This document shows, one piece after another, positions 15,038 through 25,257 of a stretch of 47,044 nucleotides of DNA. Positions within the stretch are counted from its first letter, which is position 1. Every line of letters begins with the position of its first letter. Source of the DNA: Sulfobacillus benefaciens (GTDB lineage: Bacteria; Bacillota; Sulfobacillia; Sulfobacillales; Sulfobacillaceae). The stretch is from assembly GCA_003023725.1 (NCBI GenBank), contig PXYT01000024.1, positions 38,833 through 85,876 on the forward strand. The letters run 5' to 3'. The notes under the pieces were generated by a model. That model ran no database searches and was not told the DNA's origin. It worked only from the letters and a program-made list of their open reading frames with translations. The translations under genes and the position numbers were made by a program.

Positions 15038-16048
15038 TTAGACCGTATATTGCCGACGCTGAGCGAGCCAATTCAGCAGCTCCCTCACACTTTGAGCCAT
15101 GAAATCCACTCCGCGGTCCAAAAACAAAGAATATGCCAGAGGTCCGGGGGAGCCTCCTAAGATCCCGCAAAACAAACAGGGCGGGTTATCCAAAGACCGT
15201 TCCGCTTCATAGCGCGTGGAGGCTTGCCAGTCATCCAGGTTGTCACCCGCATAAATCATGAGCCGGGGCGCCAACGTCTTCGCAATCGCCACAAGACCCG
15301 CAGGGTCGGGTTTGTGAATTCCACTGTCTGATGTGATCATGGCCTCGTCATCCCATAAACCGTCAAGCCCCGCACTATGCATAGCCGCCTGAGTTTCTCC
15401 GAGATTACGCCCAGTGTACAAGCCGTACCGAAACGGCGTTTTCAACAAGTCCTCACGCAATACCAAAGAACGTTCTCGGCGCATGAGTCCCGGTCCCCTA
15501 ATGGTCTCATTGCGGATCCCGAAAACTTGTGGGCATTCGTCTCCGGCGTAATATTCCATAGCCAGTCGCGTAATGCGATCGGGATCCCATGTCCGTTCAA
15601 TTGCTTGAAAATCACTTTCATCAACGAGCCCTTGCAGAACACGGCGCAACCCCCCCAACCCGCCGCCCTGCTGGAGAACGGCCCGCGACAAAGTGAGAAC
15701 ATCAGGCGACACCTGCTGCAATAGGAAATAGTCCCGGTTTCCGGCCATCACCGCCTTCACAAGAAATACCAAAGCTGCCCCCTGGGCGAGAGCCCAGTCA
15801 TTGTTGAACCCTCCCGCAGCCTTGAAATAAGTGGTTTCCTCCGGCATGATCGCCAAACCTTCGCCATGAAATCCCAGTTCCTTAAGATAATGAGTAACCG
15901 CCTGGCAAATGACCACAGGATACGAGTCGTGAACATCGATCAAAACACCGTCCATGTCGAAAACAATGACATCAGTCACTTCGGCCTGCATTACCGCTCG
16001 GTTAGTGGCAAAAATGCCTTCCCCCACCTGTCGCAATTCCAAATTCAC
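15038..16048 (-). CDS. HAD-superfamily phosphatase
   Basis: The 336-residue product has all four HAD motifs: FDMDGVL with the nucleophile Asp (about residue 31), the Thr of LYTGRN (motif II), the Lys of IHKPDP (motif III) and YAGDNLDD (motif IV). A large cap domain lies between motifs I and II. It probably removes phosphate from a small metabolite, and its position after enolase suggests a housekeeping or damage-repair role in glycolysis; the substrate is unknown. I start at GTG 16048, which overlaps the eno stop as GTGA with GGGAGG ten bases upstream. An ATG 23 codons later lacks a ribosome-binding site. Confidence 0.8.
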   Translation of the reverse strand: MNLELRQVGEGIFATNRAVMQAEVTDVIVFDMDGVLIDVHDSYPVVICQAVTHYLKELGFHGEGLAIMPEETTYFKAAGGFNNDWALAQGAALVFLVKAVMAGNRDYFLLQQVSPDVLTLSRAVLQQGGGLGGLRRVLQGLVDESDFQAIERTWDPDRITRLAMEYYAGDECPQVFGIRNETIRGPGLMRRERSLVLREDLLKTPFRYGLYTGRNLGETQAAMHSAGLDGLWDDEAMITSDSGIHKPDPAGLVAIAKTLAPRLMIYAGDNLDDWQASTRYEAERSLDNPPCLFCGILGGSPGPLAYSLFLDRGVDFMAQSVRELLNWLAQRRQYTV

Positions 16049-17319
16049 CGGTGAAAGGCCTCCCATCCGGCATATTCCAATGAAGGGTCGGTCTGCTCTA
16101 TCATCAGCAACCGGTTATATTTGGCAATCCGTTCTCCTCGGGCTGGCGCCCCGGTTTTAATTTGCCCGCCGTTGACGGCGACAGCCAAATCGGCAATCGT
16201 AGTGTCCTCTGTTTCTCCCGAACGGTGTGAGACAATCGCGTTCCATCCGGCCTGCTGTGTTAGCCGGATAGCTTGCAAGGTTTCGCTCACGGTTCCAATT
16301 TGATTCAATTTAATTAATACCGCGTTAGAACAGACCTCCTCGATGCCTTTTTGAATCCGAACGGTGTTGGTCACAAAAATATCGTCACCCACCAGCTGGA
16401 TTTGATCACCTAGCCGTTCCGTCAGTAACTGCCAATTTTCCCAGTCGTCTTCAGCCAATCCATCCTCAATCGAAATAATGGGATAGTCGCGAATAAGCCG
16501 ATGATAAAAATCGATTAGCTCGGGACCGGTCTTCACGGCCCCTTCAAAAATGTAACCCGCATCGCGCTTGATTTCCGTTGCAGCGACATCCAGTGCCACC
16601 ATCATATCCTGCCCCGGTTTATGTCCACTTCGCTCCATAGCCTCAATCAACAAATCCAAAGCCGCTCGGTTAGACTGTAGATCGGGCGCAAACCCGCCTT
16701 CATCACCCACGGCAGTCCGCAATTTTTTTTCCTGCAGAATCTTTTTGAGCGCCTGATAACTTTCCTGTGCCATACGCAACGCTTCCCGAAAGGTTGCGGC
16801 GCCCACCGGAACCAGCATAAACTCCTGGATATCGACATTATTGTCCGCATGGGCTCCCCCATTGAGGACATTCAACAAAGGAACTGGCAAGAGCGATGCA
16901 TTCACCCCGCCGATATAACGGTACAGCGACTGGCCATGCACCCGAGCGGCAGCCCGAAGCACAGCTTGCGACACAGCCAAAACGGCGTTGGCGCCGAGCC
17001 GGGCTTTGCGAGGGTCTCCATCCAACTCCAGAAGGCGTCGATCCATGGCCACCTGATCGGCAACAGGTTGACCCGTCAAAACCGGGGCAATCACTTCGTT
17101 TATGTTGTTGACAGCTCGCAACACTCCTTTGCCTCCGAAACGATCCGAATCGTTATCCCGCAACTCCACCGCTTCATGGGCTCCCGTCGAAGCTCCGGAT
17201 GGAACCCGGGAGATCACTTGGGTCCCGTCCTCCAGTTCCAGACAAACAGCCACCGTCGGGTTCCCTCGGGAATCTAAAATTTCCATGGCTTGCAACGTCT
17301 TGATGCGGTCTTTTGTCAT
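16045..17319 (-). CDS. eno: enolase
   Basis: Enolase interconverts 2-phosphoglycerate and phosphoenolpyruvate. The 424-residue product opens with [14 protein letters not shown], the family start, and contains the substrate loop [15 protein letters not shown], the metal ligands in VALDVAATE and [24 protein letters not shown] with the catalytic lysine, and [17 protein letters not shown]. The ATG overlaps the gpmI stop as ATGA, with AAGGGGG nine bases upstream. It is the fifth gene of the gap-pgk-tpiA-gpmI-eno operon, the standard order for lower glycolysis in Firmicutes. Confidence 0.97.
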   Translation of the reverse strand: MTKDRIKTLQAMEILDSRGNPTVAVCLELEDGTQVISRVPSGASTGAHEAVELRDNDSDRFGGKGVLRAVNNINEVIAPVLTGQPVADQVAMDRRLLELDGDPRKARLGANAVLAVSQAVLRAAARVHGQSLYRYIGGVNASLLPVPLLNVLNGGAHADNNVDIQEFMLVPVGAATFREALRMAQESYQALKKILQEKKLRTAVGDEGGFAPDLQSNRAALDLLIEAMERSGHKPGQDMMVALDVAATEIKRDAGYIFEGAVKTGPELIDFYHRLIRDYPIISIEDGLAEDDWENWQLLTERLGDQIQLVGDDIFVTNTVRIQKGIEEVCSNAVLIKLNQIGTVSETLQAIRLTQQAGWNAIVSHRSGETEDTTIADLAVAVNGGQIKTGAPARGERIAKYNRLLMIEQTDPSLEYAGWEAFHR

Positions 17320-18866
17320 GCGCCTGTGCCCCCTTTAATCAGCAAGGACTCTCCGGTCATCTCATCCGGCTTGGACACATTCATGGCATCCAGCAGGGTG
17401 GGGGCGACGTCCTGTAATCCTCCTCCAGCACGCAGCCTCCAGTGGTCTAAAACCGATTCAGGTCCCACCAACACAAACGGCACCGGATTCGTGGTATGTT
17501 GCGTATGCGGTTCTCCGTGAGGCCCCGTCATCACTTCGGCATTGCCGTGATCGGCCACAATCGCCAATAATCCACCCTGTTCCAGAACCTTGTCCGCAAT
17601 CCGGCCAATTTGGATGTCAGCCACCCGAACGGCTTCAGCAGCCGCCAGAAGATTCCCGGTATGCCCGACCATATCACTGTTGGCAAAATTCAACAAGATA
17701 AAATCGTTGTGGTCGTTGTCGAGCTGCTGAATCACCGTATCGGCAATGGCGACGGCACTCATCTCGGGCTGGAGATCATAGGTGGCCACCTTGGGCGACG
17801 GGATGAGAATGCGAGACTCCCCGTCATACACTCGTTCCACGCCACCATTGAAAAAAAACGTCACATGCGCATATTTTTCGGTTTCCGCCACGTGCAGTTG
17901 CCGCAAGCCCTGACGGCTCAACCACTCGGCCAGGTTATTCGTCACGGTCATCGGGGCAAACACATGCGGTAAAACAAAGTCCTCATCATATTGGGTCATT
18001 CCCGCCAAATAGTGCACCCGGCTCATGGGCCTGGCAAAGGCTCGAAAGTCGGGGTCTGCCAAAGCCCGGGTAATCTGCCGAACTCTGTCCGCACGAAAAT
18101 TAAAGACCAGAACCACATCATCCTCACTGATTGTGGCCACAGGATGAGCGAGGGAATCCACCAGCACGGTGGGTGGCACAAACTCGTCCCCTACTCCGTC
18201 CTCATAGGCTCTTAAGACTGCTTCCACGGCGTTTGAGGCCACGTTGCCCTGGCCCTCTACCATGGCCCGGTAGGCCTTCTCCGTCCGGTCCCAGCGTTGA
18301 TCCCGATCCATGGCATAGTAACGCCCGCAAATGCTGGCAATCCGGCCAATCCCCAAATCATTCAAAACCCCCGCCAAAAAGGCCAGGGACGACGGCGCAC
18401 TATGCGGATCGACGTCCCGTCCGTCAAGCCAGAGATGCAAATAGACTCGCTGAAGGCCCGCCTCGGCCAATACCTCCAACAACGCTTTTAAATGATCCTG
18501 ATGACTATGGACCCCGCCCCCCGACAGAAGCCCCATCACATGGAGGACACGTGTCCGTCCATGTCGGACGATGTCCTGGACTACAGGGTTTTTCGCCAAT
18601 TCCCCCGACTCGATGGCATCGAAAATTCTGACCAGATTCTGCGGAACAATTCTTCCGGCGCCCAAAGTCAAGTGACCAACATTGGAGTCGCCCATTTGCC
18701 CGTCCATGAGCCCCACAGCACGCCCGTGGGCTTGGAGGGCAGTAAATAAATATTGCTGCTGCAATGTCTGCATATGAGAATCTGGTGCTTTACTCACGGC
18801 ATTGGAGGGGGATGGAGGAGCAATCCCCCATCCATCCAATACCATCAGCACCGTCGGACGCACCAC
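17316..18866 (-). CDS. gpmI: 2,3-bisphosphoglycerate-independent phosphoglycerate mutase
   Basis: This manganese-dependent enzyme converts 3- to 2-phosphoglycerate through a phosphoserine intermediate. The 516-residue product has VLMVLDGWG at the N-terminus (metal Asp), the nucleophile Ser in [15 protein letters not shown] (about residue 60), [12 protein letters not shown], and the C-terminal metal sites in [11 protein letters not shown] and VADHGNAE. I start at GTG 18866 because AAGGAAGGGG lies nine bases upstream and the family starts just before RPTVLM; an ATG fifteen codons earlier adds only basic residues. It overlaps eno by four bases. Confidence 0.95.
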   Translation of the reverse strand: MVRPTVLMVLDGWGIAPPSPSNAVSKAPDSHMQTLQQQYLFTALQAHGRAVGLMDGQMGDSNVGHLTLGAGRIVPQNLVRIFDAIESGELAKNPVVQDIVRHGRTRVLHVMGLLSGGGVHSHQDHLKALLEVLAEAGLQRVYLHLWLDGRDVDPHSAPSSLAFLAGVLNDLGIGRIASICGRYYAMDRDQRWDRTEKAYRAMVEGQGNVASNAVEAVLRAYEDGVGDEFVPPTVLVDSLAHPVATISEDDVVLVFNFRADRVRQITRALADPDFRAFARPMSRVHYLAGMTQYDEDFVLPHVFAPMTVTNNLAEWLSRQGLRQLHVAETEKYAHVTFFFNGGVERVYDGESRILIPSPKVATYDLQPEMSAVAIADTVIQQLDNDHNDFILLNFANSDMVGHTGNLLAAAEAVRVADIQIGRIADKVLEQGGLLAIVADHGNAEVMTGPHGEPHTQHTTNPVPFVLVGPESVLDHWRLRAGGGLQDVAPTLLDAMNVSKPDEMTGESLLIKGGTGA

Positions 18867-18917
18867 GCTGGTTGTCCCCTTCCTTCTGCTATGGCTCCGG
18901 CTTGGTATCATCGCCGT

Positions 18918-19658
18918 TTAGGAGCCAATATCTGCCATTTTGAGAAATTCCTCTACCTGCAATGATGCCCCGCCCACCAAAGCTCCGTCAATATGGGGTT
19001 GGCGCAAAAATTGCTGGATATTTTTGGATGAAACGCTCCCGCCATACAAAACCGGAATATTCGGGGCATCGTCGGGAATCTTTTGGGCCAGCATCTGCCG
19101 AATCAGAGCGGCCAGGTCATTGGCCTGAACAGGATCCGGCACGGCGCCGCTGCCAATGGCCCACACCGGTTCGTAAGCCACAATCAGGGTTCGCAAGGCC
19201 TCGGGGGAAGCCTCCGCCAGCAGGGCCTCAATCTGCCGCGTAATCACTGAAATCGTCCGGCCTTCCCGGTAGTCGTCCCTTGACTCCCCGACACACGCAA
19301 TGGGGCGCAAATGCGACTCCCATGCTTGCGCCACTTTTTGTCCCACAAGGGCATCGCTGTCTCCAAAGAACTGCCGGCGCTCGGAATGACCTACAATCAC
19401 CCACCGAGCCCCCGCTTCGTGGAGCAAGTAGCCCGAAATCGCCCCCGTCAGAGCCCCTTCCCGGCCCAAATCCAGATTTTGGGCGCCCAACATCACCGAG
19501 GATCCTATCAGTTCTTGTCCGACAGCCCACAAACTAATGGCTGTCGGACAGATAATCAACTGATGGGGAAGGGTGGCTTGGCCCAGTCGGCGGACGATCT
19601 CGCGAGCAAACGCCCGGCTTTCATCCACCGTCTTATGCATCTTCCAATTGGCAATCAA
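18918..19658 (-). CDS. tpiA: triosephosphate isomerase (start codon uncertain)
   Basis: TpiA interconverts dihydroxyacetone phosphate and glyceraldehyde 3-phosphate. The catalytic residues are present: Lys in NWKMHK, His in VGHSERR and Glu in AYEPVWAIGSG, plus the phosphate-binding LYGGSVSS and GALVGGASL. The frame is open to the pgk stop but contains no ATG or GTG before the conserved NWK. The given TTG 19658 (MIANWKM) trims the usual first strand and lies 14 bases from any Shine-Dalgarno. An ACG at 19673 would give MRAQFLIANWKM, matching the family, with AGGAGG eight bases upstream. The start is therefore either TTG or a rare ACG. Confidence 0.93.
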   Translation of the reverse strand: MIANWKMHKTVDESRAFAREIVRRLGQATLPHQLIICPTAISLWAVGQELIGSSVMLGAQNLDLGREGALTGAISGYLLHEAGARWVIVGHSERRQFFGDSDALVGQKVAQAWESHLRPIACVGESRDDYREGRTISVITRQIEALLAEASPEALRTLIVAYEPVWAIGSGAVPDPVQANDLAALIRQMLAQKIPDDAPNIPVLYGGSVSSKNIQQFLRQPHIDGALVGGASLQVEEFLKMADIGS

Positions 19659-19688
19659 AAACTGCGCGCGCGTCCTTCCCGCCTCCTC

Positions 19689-20894
19689 CTATTTTCTCAC
19701 CGCGTGTTTCAACGCCCGGATTCCGGGCAAGTCTTCCCCTTCCAGATATCGTAAGGTCGCGCCTCCACCCGTCGAGATATGGGTGAGCCGGTCTTTGACG
19801 CCAGCTTTATTAACGGCGGCCACTGAGTCTCCGCCGCCGACGACTACGGCCGCTTCCAGCGTCGCCAGATCCCGGGCCACCGCTAAGGTTCCCTGGGCAA
19901 AGGCGTCAAATTCAAAGACTCCCATAGGACCATTCCATAGAACGGTGTGCGCCGGGGAGAGGGCCGTGACAATCGTCTGGATAGTCGCGGGACCAATGTC
20001 GAGGGCCATATCCTCGGGACCGAGATCTTGCAACGCTACCCGATGTCCGGGAGCATCGGCCGCAAATTTCCGGGCTGCGATGACATCGGTGGGCAAAATC
20101 ACGGGAATCCCCTGGGATCGGGCAGCAGCCAACAAATCTTTCGCCGTACCGATCGCATCGGCCTCGACCAGAGATCGTCCCATCTCATACCCTTGAGCCG
20201 CCAAAAACGTGTTTGCCATGCCGCCGCCGATAACCAGTCCATCCACCAAATCTAGCAAACGGGCCAGCAGTTTCACTTTGTCGCTGACCTTCGCCCCCCC
20301 GATAATCGCCCAATAAGGGCGCCGCGGATGGGTCAGAATCTGATTCAAGGCATCCAGTTCCTGGGCCATTAACAGCCCCGCATAGGCTGGCAGCCATTCC
20401 GGGACACCGACAATAGACGCATCTTCCCGATGCGCCGTGCCAAACGCGTCATTGACATATATGTCGCCCAGGCTGGCCAAAAATTGGGCAAATTCCCGGG
20501 AATTGGCCTTTTCACCAGGGTGAAACCGCAGATTTTCCAGAACCAGCAATTCTCCCGGTTTCAAATCCTGGCTGGCTTGGACAACGGCTGGCTCAGACTG
20601 AATGTCCGGGGCAAAGTGAACCGGACACGTCAGATGATTCCGAAGATAATCCACGACCGGCTGCAAGGAGTCCTGGGGATTCGGTTTTTGGGGCCGTCCC
20701 CGGTGGCTCATGGCAATAACGCGGCCCCCTTGTTCCAGGAGGCGGCCGAGGGTTGGCAAGGAGCCCTGAATGCGGCTGTCATCCGTAATCTGGCCGGTGG
20801 CGGGATCAAGCGGGACGTTGAAATCAACGCGCACGAGAATCCGTTTTCCACGCACGTCCCCCATTTCTTCCATGCGGTGAAATGCGTCAGCCAT
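19689..20894 (-). CDS. pgk: phosphoglycerate kinase
   Basis: Pgk transfers phosphate from 1,3-bisphosphoglycerate to ADP. The 401-residue product has the signature RILVRVDFNVPL, the substrate residues in SHRGRP and LENLRFHPGE, the hinge NDAFGTAHRE, and the nucleotide-binding WNGPMGVFE and VVGGGDSVAAV. ATG 20894 is used. A GTG two codons earlier overlaps the gap stop as GTGA and is equally possible, so coupling to gap is likely either way. tpiA follows 30 bases after the stop. Confidence 0.96.
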   Translation of the reverse strand: MADAFHRMEEMGDVRGKRILVRVDFNVPLDPATGQITDDSRIQGSLPTLGRLLEQGGRVIAMSHRGRPQKPNPQDSLQPVVDYLRNHLTCPVHFAPDIQSEPAVVQASQDLKPGELLVLENLRFHPGEKANSREFAQFLASLGDIYVNDAFGTAHREDASIVGVPEWLPAYAGLLMAQELDALNQILTHPRRPYWAIIGGAKVSDKVKLLARLLDLVDGLVIGGGMANTFLAAQGYEMGRSLVEADAIGTAKDLLAAARSQGIPVILPTDVIAARKFAADAPGHRVALQDLGPEDMALDIGPATIQTIVTALSPAHTVLWNGPMGVFEFDAFAQGTLAVARDLATLEAAVVVGGGDSVAAVNKAGVKDRLTHISTGGGATLRYLEGEDLPGIRALKHAVRK

Positions 20895-20896
20895 CC

Positions 20897-21925
<1,029 letters not shown>

Positions 21926-21926
21926 T

Positions 21927-22004
21927 CAGAATGAATTGACGCTCGTGAATATTGTAACGAAAAGATGGTTATTCTGCATCTATTTCTCCACAGAATGAAT
22001 GGAC
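21927..22004 (-). promoter_or_regulatory. gap operon control region: direct repeats around a candidate -10 box
   Basis: Two direct copies, CAGAATGAATTGAC (21927-21940) and CAGAATGAATGGAC (21991-22004) on the plus strand, are 64 bases apart, close to six helical turns. Between them the minus strand has TACAAT (21951-21956) as a possible -10 box. The layout would suit a regulator binding both copies, but the -35 is weak and the regulator is unknown. Confidence 0.45.
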
Positions 22005-22038
22005 TTTTGGCAATTTTACATCGCATCAGTGGTCAATT

Positions 22039-22698
22039 TCAGTGATTCAACTCTTGGCGCCGTCCGCTTACCATATAAATCACCCATTCTCCGAGATTGG
22101 TCGCGTGATCGGCAACCCGTTCAATGTAGTTCGCAACAAACAGAAGGTATGTGCCCTGAGCGACCGTTTCGGGCTGAGTGCGCATAATATCCAGCAGTTC
22201 CCGAAAGACTCGGGCATATAAATGGTCCACATCGTCGTCCAACCGGATCATCGTCAGGGCTTCATCTATGCTTCGGTGAATATAGGCATTCAGGGCTAAT
22301 CTCACCATCGAACTCGTTATTCTGGCCATTTCCGGGATATCAACCAGCGGTTTGATTAAGGGTTCGTGGTTAAGGCGAACCGTCACTTTCGCGATATCGG
22401 AAGCATGATCGGCCATACGCTCCAAATCGGTAATGATCTTGAGTACCGTCGACACTACCCTTAGATCGGTGGCTAGAGGCTGCTGCAACGCAAGAAGCGT
22501 GAGACAGCGCCTTTCGATATCCATTTCCATGGCATCGACTCGGTCATCATCCACAATGACCTGGTGCGCCAGAACCACATCCTGTTCCGTCAATGAACGG
22601 ACAGCCCGACGCAACTGATCCTCCACCAGAGCGCCCATGCGAATGAGTTCCTGTTCCAAATCGGTTAGTTCATGATGAAAAGTCTGACGAACCATCAT
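22039..22698 (-). CDS. phoU: phosphate signalling protein PhoU
   Basis: PhoU links the Pst transporter to the PhoR kinase and damps phosphate signalling when phosphate is plentiful. The 219-residue product is all-helical with two repeated PhoU domains, including the acidic patch YDDRVDAME-like IVDDDRVDAMEMDIE and DLERMADHASDIA in the first half and VANYIERVADHATNLGEWV in the second. ATG 22698 is chosen (ATG 22695 is equally possible) since GGGGGGA precedes it. It is the last gene of the pho/pst chain, 34 bases after pstB. Confidence 0.94.
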   Translation of the reverse strand: MMVRQTFHHELTDLEQELIRMGALVEDQLRRAVRSLTEQDVVLAHQVIVDDDRVDAMEMDIERRCLTLLALQQPLATDLRVVSTVLKIITDLERMADHASDIAKVTVRLNHEPLIKPLVDIPEMARITSSMVRLALNAYIHRSIDEALTMIRLDDDVDHLYARVFRELLDIMRTQPETVAQGTYLLFVANYIERVADHATNLGEWVIYMVSGRRQELNH

Positions 22699-22732
22699 CG
22701 GTCCCCCCAATCCTGATCTCGGACGAAAATCC

Positions 22733-23563
22733 CTAATCAAACCGCCCCGTGAGAAATTCTTCCGTCCTCTTTTCTCGGGGCGCCGTAAACATCTCTTGGG
22801 TATTTCCCATTTCGATTAAACGGCCTTGCTCAAAAAACGCAACCAAGTCCGAGACCCGGGCAGCCTGCTGTAAATTGTGGGTCACAATCACCATCGTGTA
22901 TTGAGACTTCAATTGGACTATTAATTCCTCAATTTTTGCCGCAGAGACAGGGTCGAGAGAAGCCGTGGGCTCGTCCAGCAACAGCACACGGGGATTGACA
23001 GCCAATGCCCTGGCAATGCACAGCCGCTGCTGTTGCCCGCCCGACAGTGTCCCAGCCCCTCTGCGCAATTTGCCCCGGACCTCGTCCCACAACGCGGCCT
23101 GTTTGAGACTATCCTCCACCGTCTTCCGTAGTTGCGTAGAGGATCTCATTCCAAAAATGCGGGGACCATAAGCCACGTTGTCAAATATTGTCATGGGAAA
23201 AGGGTTCGGATGCTGAAAGACCATACCCACGGCACGCCGCAGTTGTGTCACGTCCACATGGTCGTCCAACACATTAAAAGAGCCGACGCGAACCGTTCCC
23301 TCTACTCTGACATCGGAAAAGCGCTCGATCATTCGGTTTAGGACTCGAAGAAATGTGGATTTGCCGCATCCCGACGGCCCGATGATAGCCAGAATCTGCC
23401 CGGCCGATATGTTGAGATTAACGTTCCTCAAGGCAGGAGTTTGGCCGTACCATACGGACAACTGATGCACTTCAATGTCCGGTGTGGTTTCATCACTCGT
23501 TCGCGTCAATGACTTCCCCTTCTTCCCGATTGAATGTTCCGCCGAATTCTCAGAGATTGGCAT
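22733..23563 (-). CDS. pstB: phosphate ABC transporter ATP-binding protein PstB
   Basis: PstB is the ATPase that drives high-affinity phosphate import through PstA/PstC. The 276-residue product has Walker A IGPSGCGKST, the Q-loop in VGMVFQHPNPFPM (the Pst-type PNPFP), the signature LSGGQQQR, Walker B VLLLDEPTASLDP and the switch histidine in VTHNLQQA. The first 25 residues are an unusual polar extension. The ATG at 23563 lies 14 bases inside pstA, so translation is coupled. Confidence 0.96.
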   Translation of the reverse strand: MPISENSAEHSIGKKGKSLTRTSDETTPDIEVHQLSVWYGQTPALRNVNLNISAGQILAIIGPSGCGKSTFLRVLNRMIERFSDVRVEGTVRVGSFNVLDDHVDVTQLRRAVGMVFQHPNPFPMTIFDNVAYGPRIFGMRSSTQLRKTVEDSLKQAALWDEVRGKLRRGAGTLSGGQQQRLCIARALAVNPRVLLLDEPTASLDPVSAAKIEELIVQLKSQYTMVIVTHNLQQAARVSDLVAFFEQGRLIEMGNTQEMFTAPREKRTEEFLTGRFD

Positions 23564-24416
23564 TTTTCACCCATTCGGCAAATTTCTGGCTCACCCACAG
23601 GACTGCGATAACCAGCAATAACAAAACCAGACCAGTAGCTGCAGCTACCTGATCCGCGTCCGGCATCAGTCCTTCGGTCCTTATATACCACAAATGCACC
23701 GCGACGGTTTCACCGGGCGCGGAGAAGGCAAACCGACTCGTCACATTCAGGCCGGCTGTATAAATCAATGCGGCCGTTTCCCCCATCAACCGGGCCACTG
23801 TGAGACCCGTCAATTCGATAATATCGGCCCAGGCCACGGGTAAAATCAAGCGGGTGATGGTTTGCCAGCGAGAAGCTCCAAGGGCGCGGGACGCTTCTCG
23901 CCATTCATCGGGAATACGCTGGAGAACCTGAACTGTGAGAAACACCGCAAACGGCCAGTTGATAAGAGAAAGAACCAGTATCCCGCTCTCCACGGATATC
24001 GGCCAATGCCACCTTACAATGGCGACATCCACAACAATCAGCCCAATGACCATAGTCGGCAAACTCAGCACAATTTGCAACCCTTGATCGAACCAGCGGG
24101 CGAGATGACGGATGTGGTCGTATTCAACACGGTATATGGCAATGATAATAGCCAACGGCAGAGAAATACACTGACTCAATCCGACCATGATAAGGGTATT
24201 GAGGATTTCCGGCCCTATTCCGCCCCCGCCCAGCTCCCGCGGCGGTTTGAACAAAAAGTCCATGTTCAAGCGTGGCAGTCCCTGGACTGCAAGTGGCAGC
24301 ACAACGGACAGCAGCGCCAACATCGCCGCCACACCTATTCCAGCCATCACATAGTGAGCCGAACGGCCTTGAGCAATAGGTTTTAAGGTTTTGGGAGAAA
24401 GATCGCTCTTACTCAT
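23550..24416 (-). CDS. pstA: phosphate ABC transporter permease PstA
   Basis: PstA is one of the two membrane subunits of the phosphate importer. The 288-residue product has six hydrophobic segments and the permease EAA loop as EWREASRALGASRWQTITRLILP (written here as its ends, about residues 175-197), which contacts PstB. The periplasmic block GGGGIGPEILNTL is typical of PstA. The first start overlaps pstC by eight bases and pstB starts within its last codons. Confidence 0.94.
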   Translation of the reverse strand: MSKSDLSPKTLKPIAQGRSAHYVMAGIGVAAMLALLSVVLPLAVQGLPRLNMDFLFKPPRELGGGGIGPEILNTLIMVGLSQCISLPLAIIIAIYRVEYDHIRHLARWFDQGLQIVLSLPTMVIGLIVVDVAIVRWHWPISVESGILVLSLINWPFAVFLTVQVLQRIPDEWREASRALGASRWQTITRLILPVAWADIIELTGLTVARLMGETAALIYTAGLNVTSRFAFSAPGETVAVHLWYIRTEGLMPDADQVAAATGLVLLLLVIAVLWVSQKFAEWVKNANL

Positions 24417-25257
24417 AACGCCAACTCCCGATTCTCATTTGCAGCCAGACAATGATTGTCATCAGCACCATCAGATCGAAAGCCATAAAATCCAACACAT
24501 CATGCCCCGGTACCCCGGGCGGTAAAAACGGAAGATCTGTTAACAGCTGGGTCGTGAGTGTCGCTGCCGGATGAAGAAGCCCCGGCCCTCCAATTTGTCC
24601 GCCAATCACCATTTGCACCGCAATAGTTTCTCCCAATCCACGGGCGACGGCGATTAATGCCGCCTGAACCAGGCGAGGACGGGCCGCGGGTAAAATGATG
24701 CGCCACAAAGTCTGGTCTTCGGTAGCTCCCAGTCCCACCGAGCCTTCCACATAGGATTCGGGGACTTGTCTTATGGCTTCAAGAGACAGAATGCTGAAAG
24801 TCGGTAAAATCATGAGTCCTAAAACCACGCTGGCCGAAAGCATCCCATACCCGGAGGTGCCACTAAGGCGGCGGACCCATGGCACAATCACTATCAATCC
24901 CCACCATCCGTAGAGAACGGAAGGCACCGACACAAAAACCATCAAAAGTCTCACAAAATATCTTCGCCAAATTCCTTGCAGGATCCGAGAACCCAAAACC
25001 GACAAAGCCAAACTGCCGGGAAAAGCAATAACCACAGCCAGCACAGTGACCGTAAGACTGCCGAGAATAAACGGCCATAACCCAAATTGTCCAGCCAGGG
25101 GGTTCCACCGCGATGAAAGAATCGGAGATAAAAATCCGTAGTGACTGATAAAACGCCAGGTTCCCCAGACAATAATGCCCGCAACCGACAACCACACCAC
25201 CAAAAACAAAGCAAATACCGTATGGGTCACACGGTCCATGACCTTGTCAATTTTCAT
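24409..25257 (-). CDS. pstC: phosphate ABC transporter permease PstC
   Basis: PstC pairs with PstA to form the phosphate channel. The 282-residue product has six hydrophobic segments, the PstC-typical SVPSVLYGWWGL block and the EAA loop VEGSVGLGATEDQTLWRII. The ATG overlaps the pstS stop as ATGA. Directly upstream is a purine-rich run with four GAAGGA-like units that provides several overlapping Shine-Dalgarno positions. Confidence 0.93.
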   Translation of the reverse strand: MKIDKVMDRVTHTVFALFLVVWLSVAGIIVWGTWRFISHYGFLSPILSSRWNPLAGQFGLWPFILGSLTVTVLAVVIAFPGSLALSVLGSRILQGIWRRYFVRLLMVFVSVPSVLYGWWGLIVIVPWVRRLSGTSGYGMLSASVVLGLMILPTFSILSLEAIRQVPESYVEGSVGLGATEDQTLWRIILPAARPRLVQAALIAVARGLGETIAVQMVIGGQIGGPGLLHPAATLTTQLLTDLPFLPPGVPGHDVLDFMAFDLMVLMTIIVWLQMRIGSWRYE

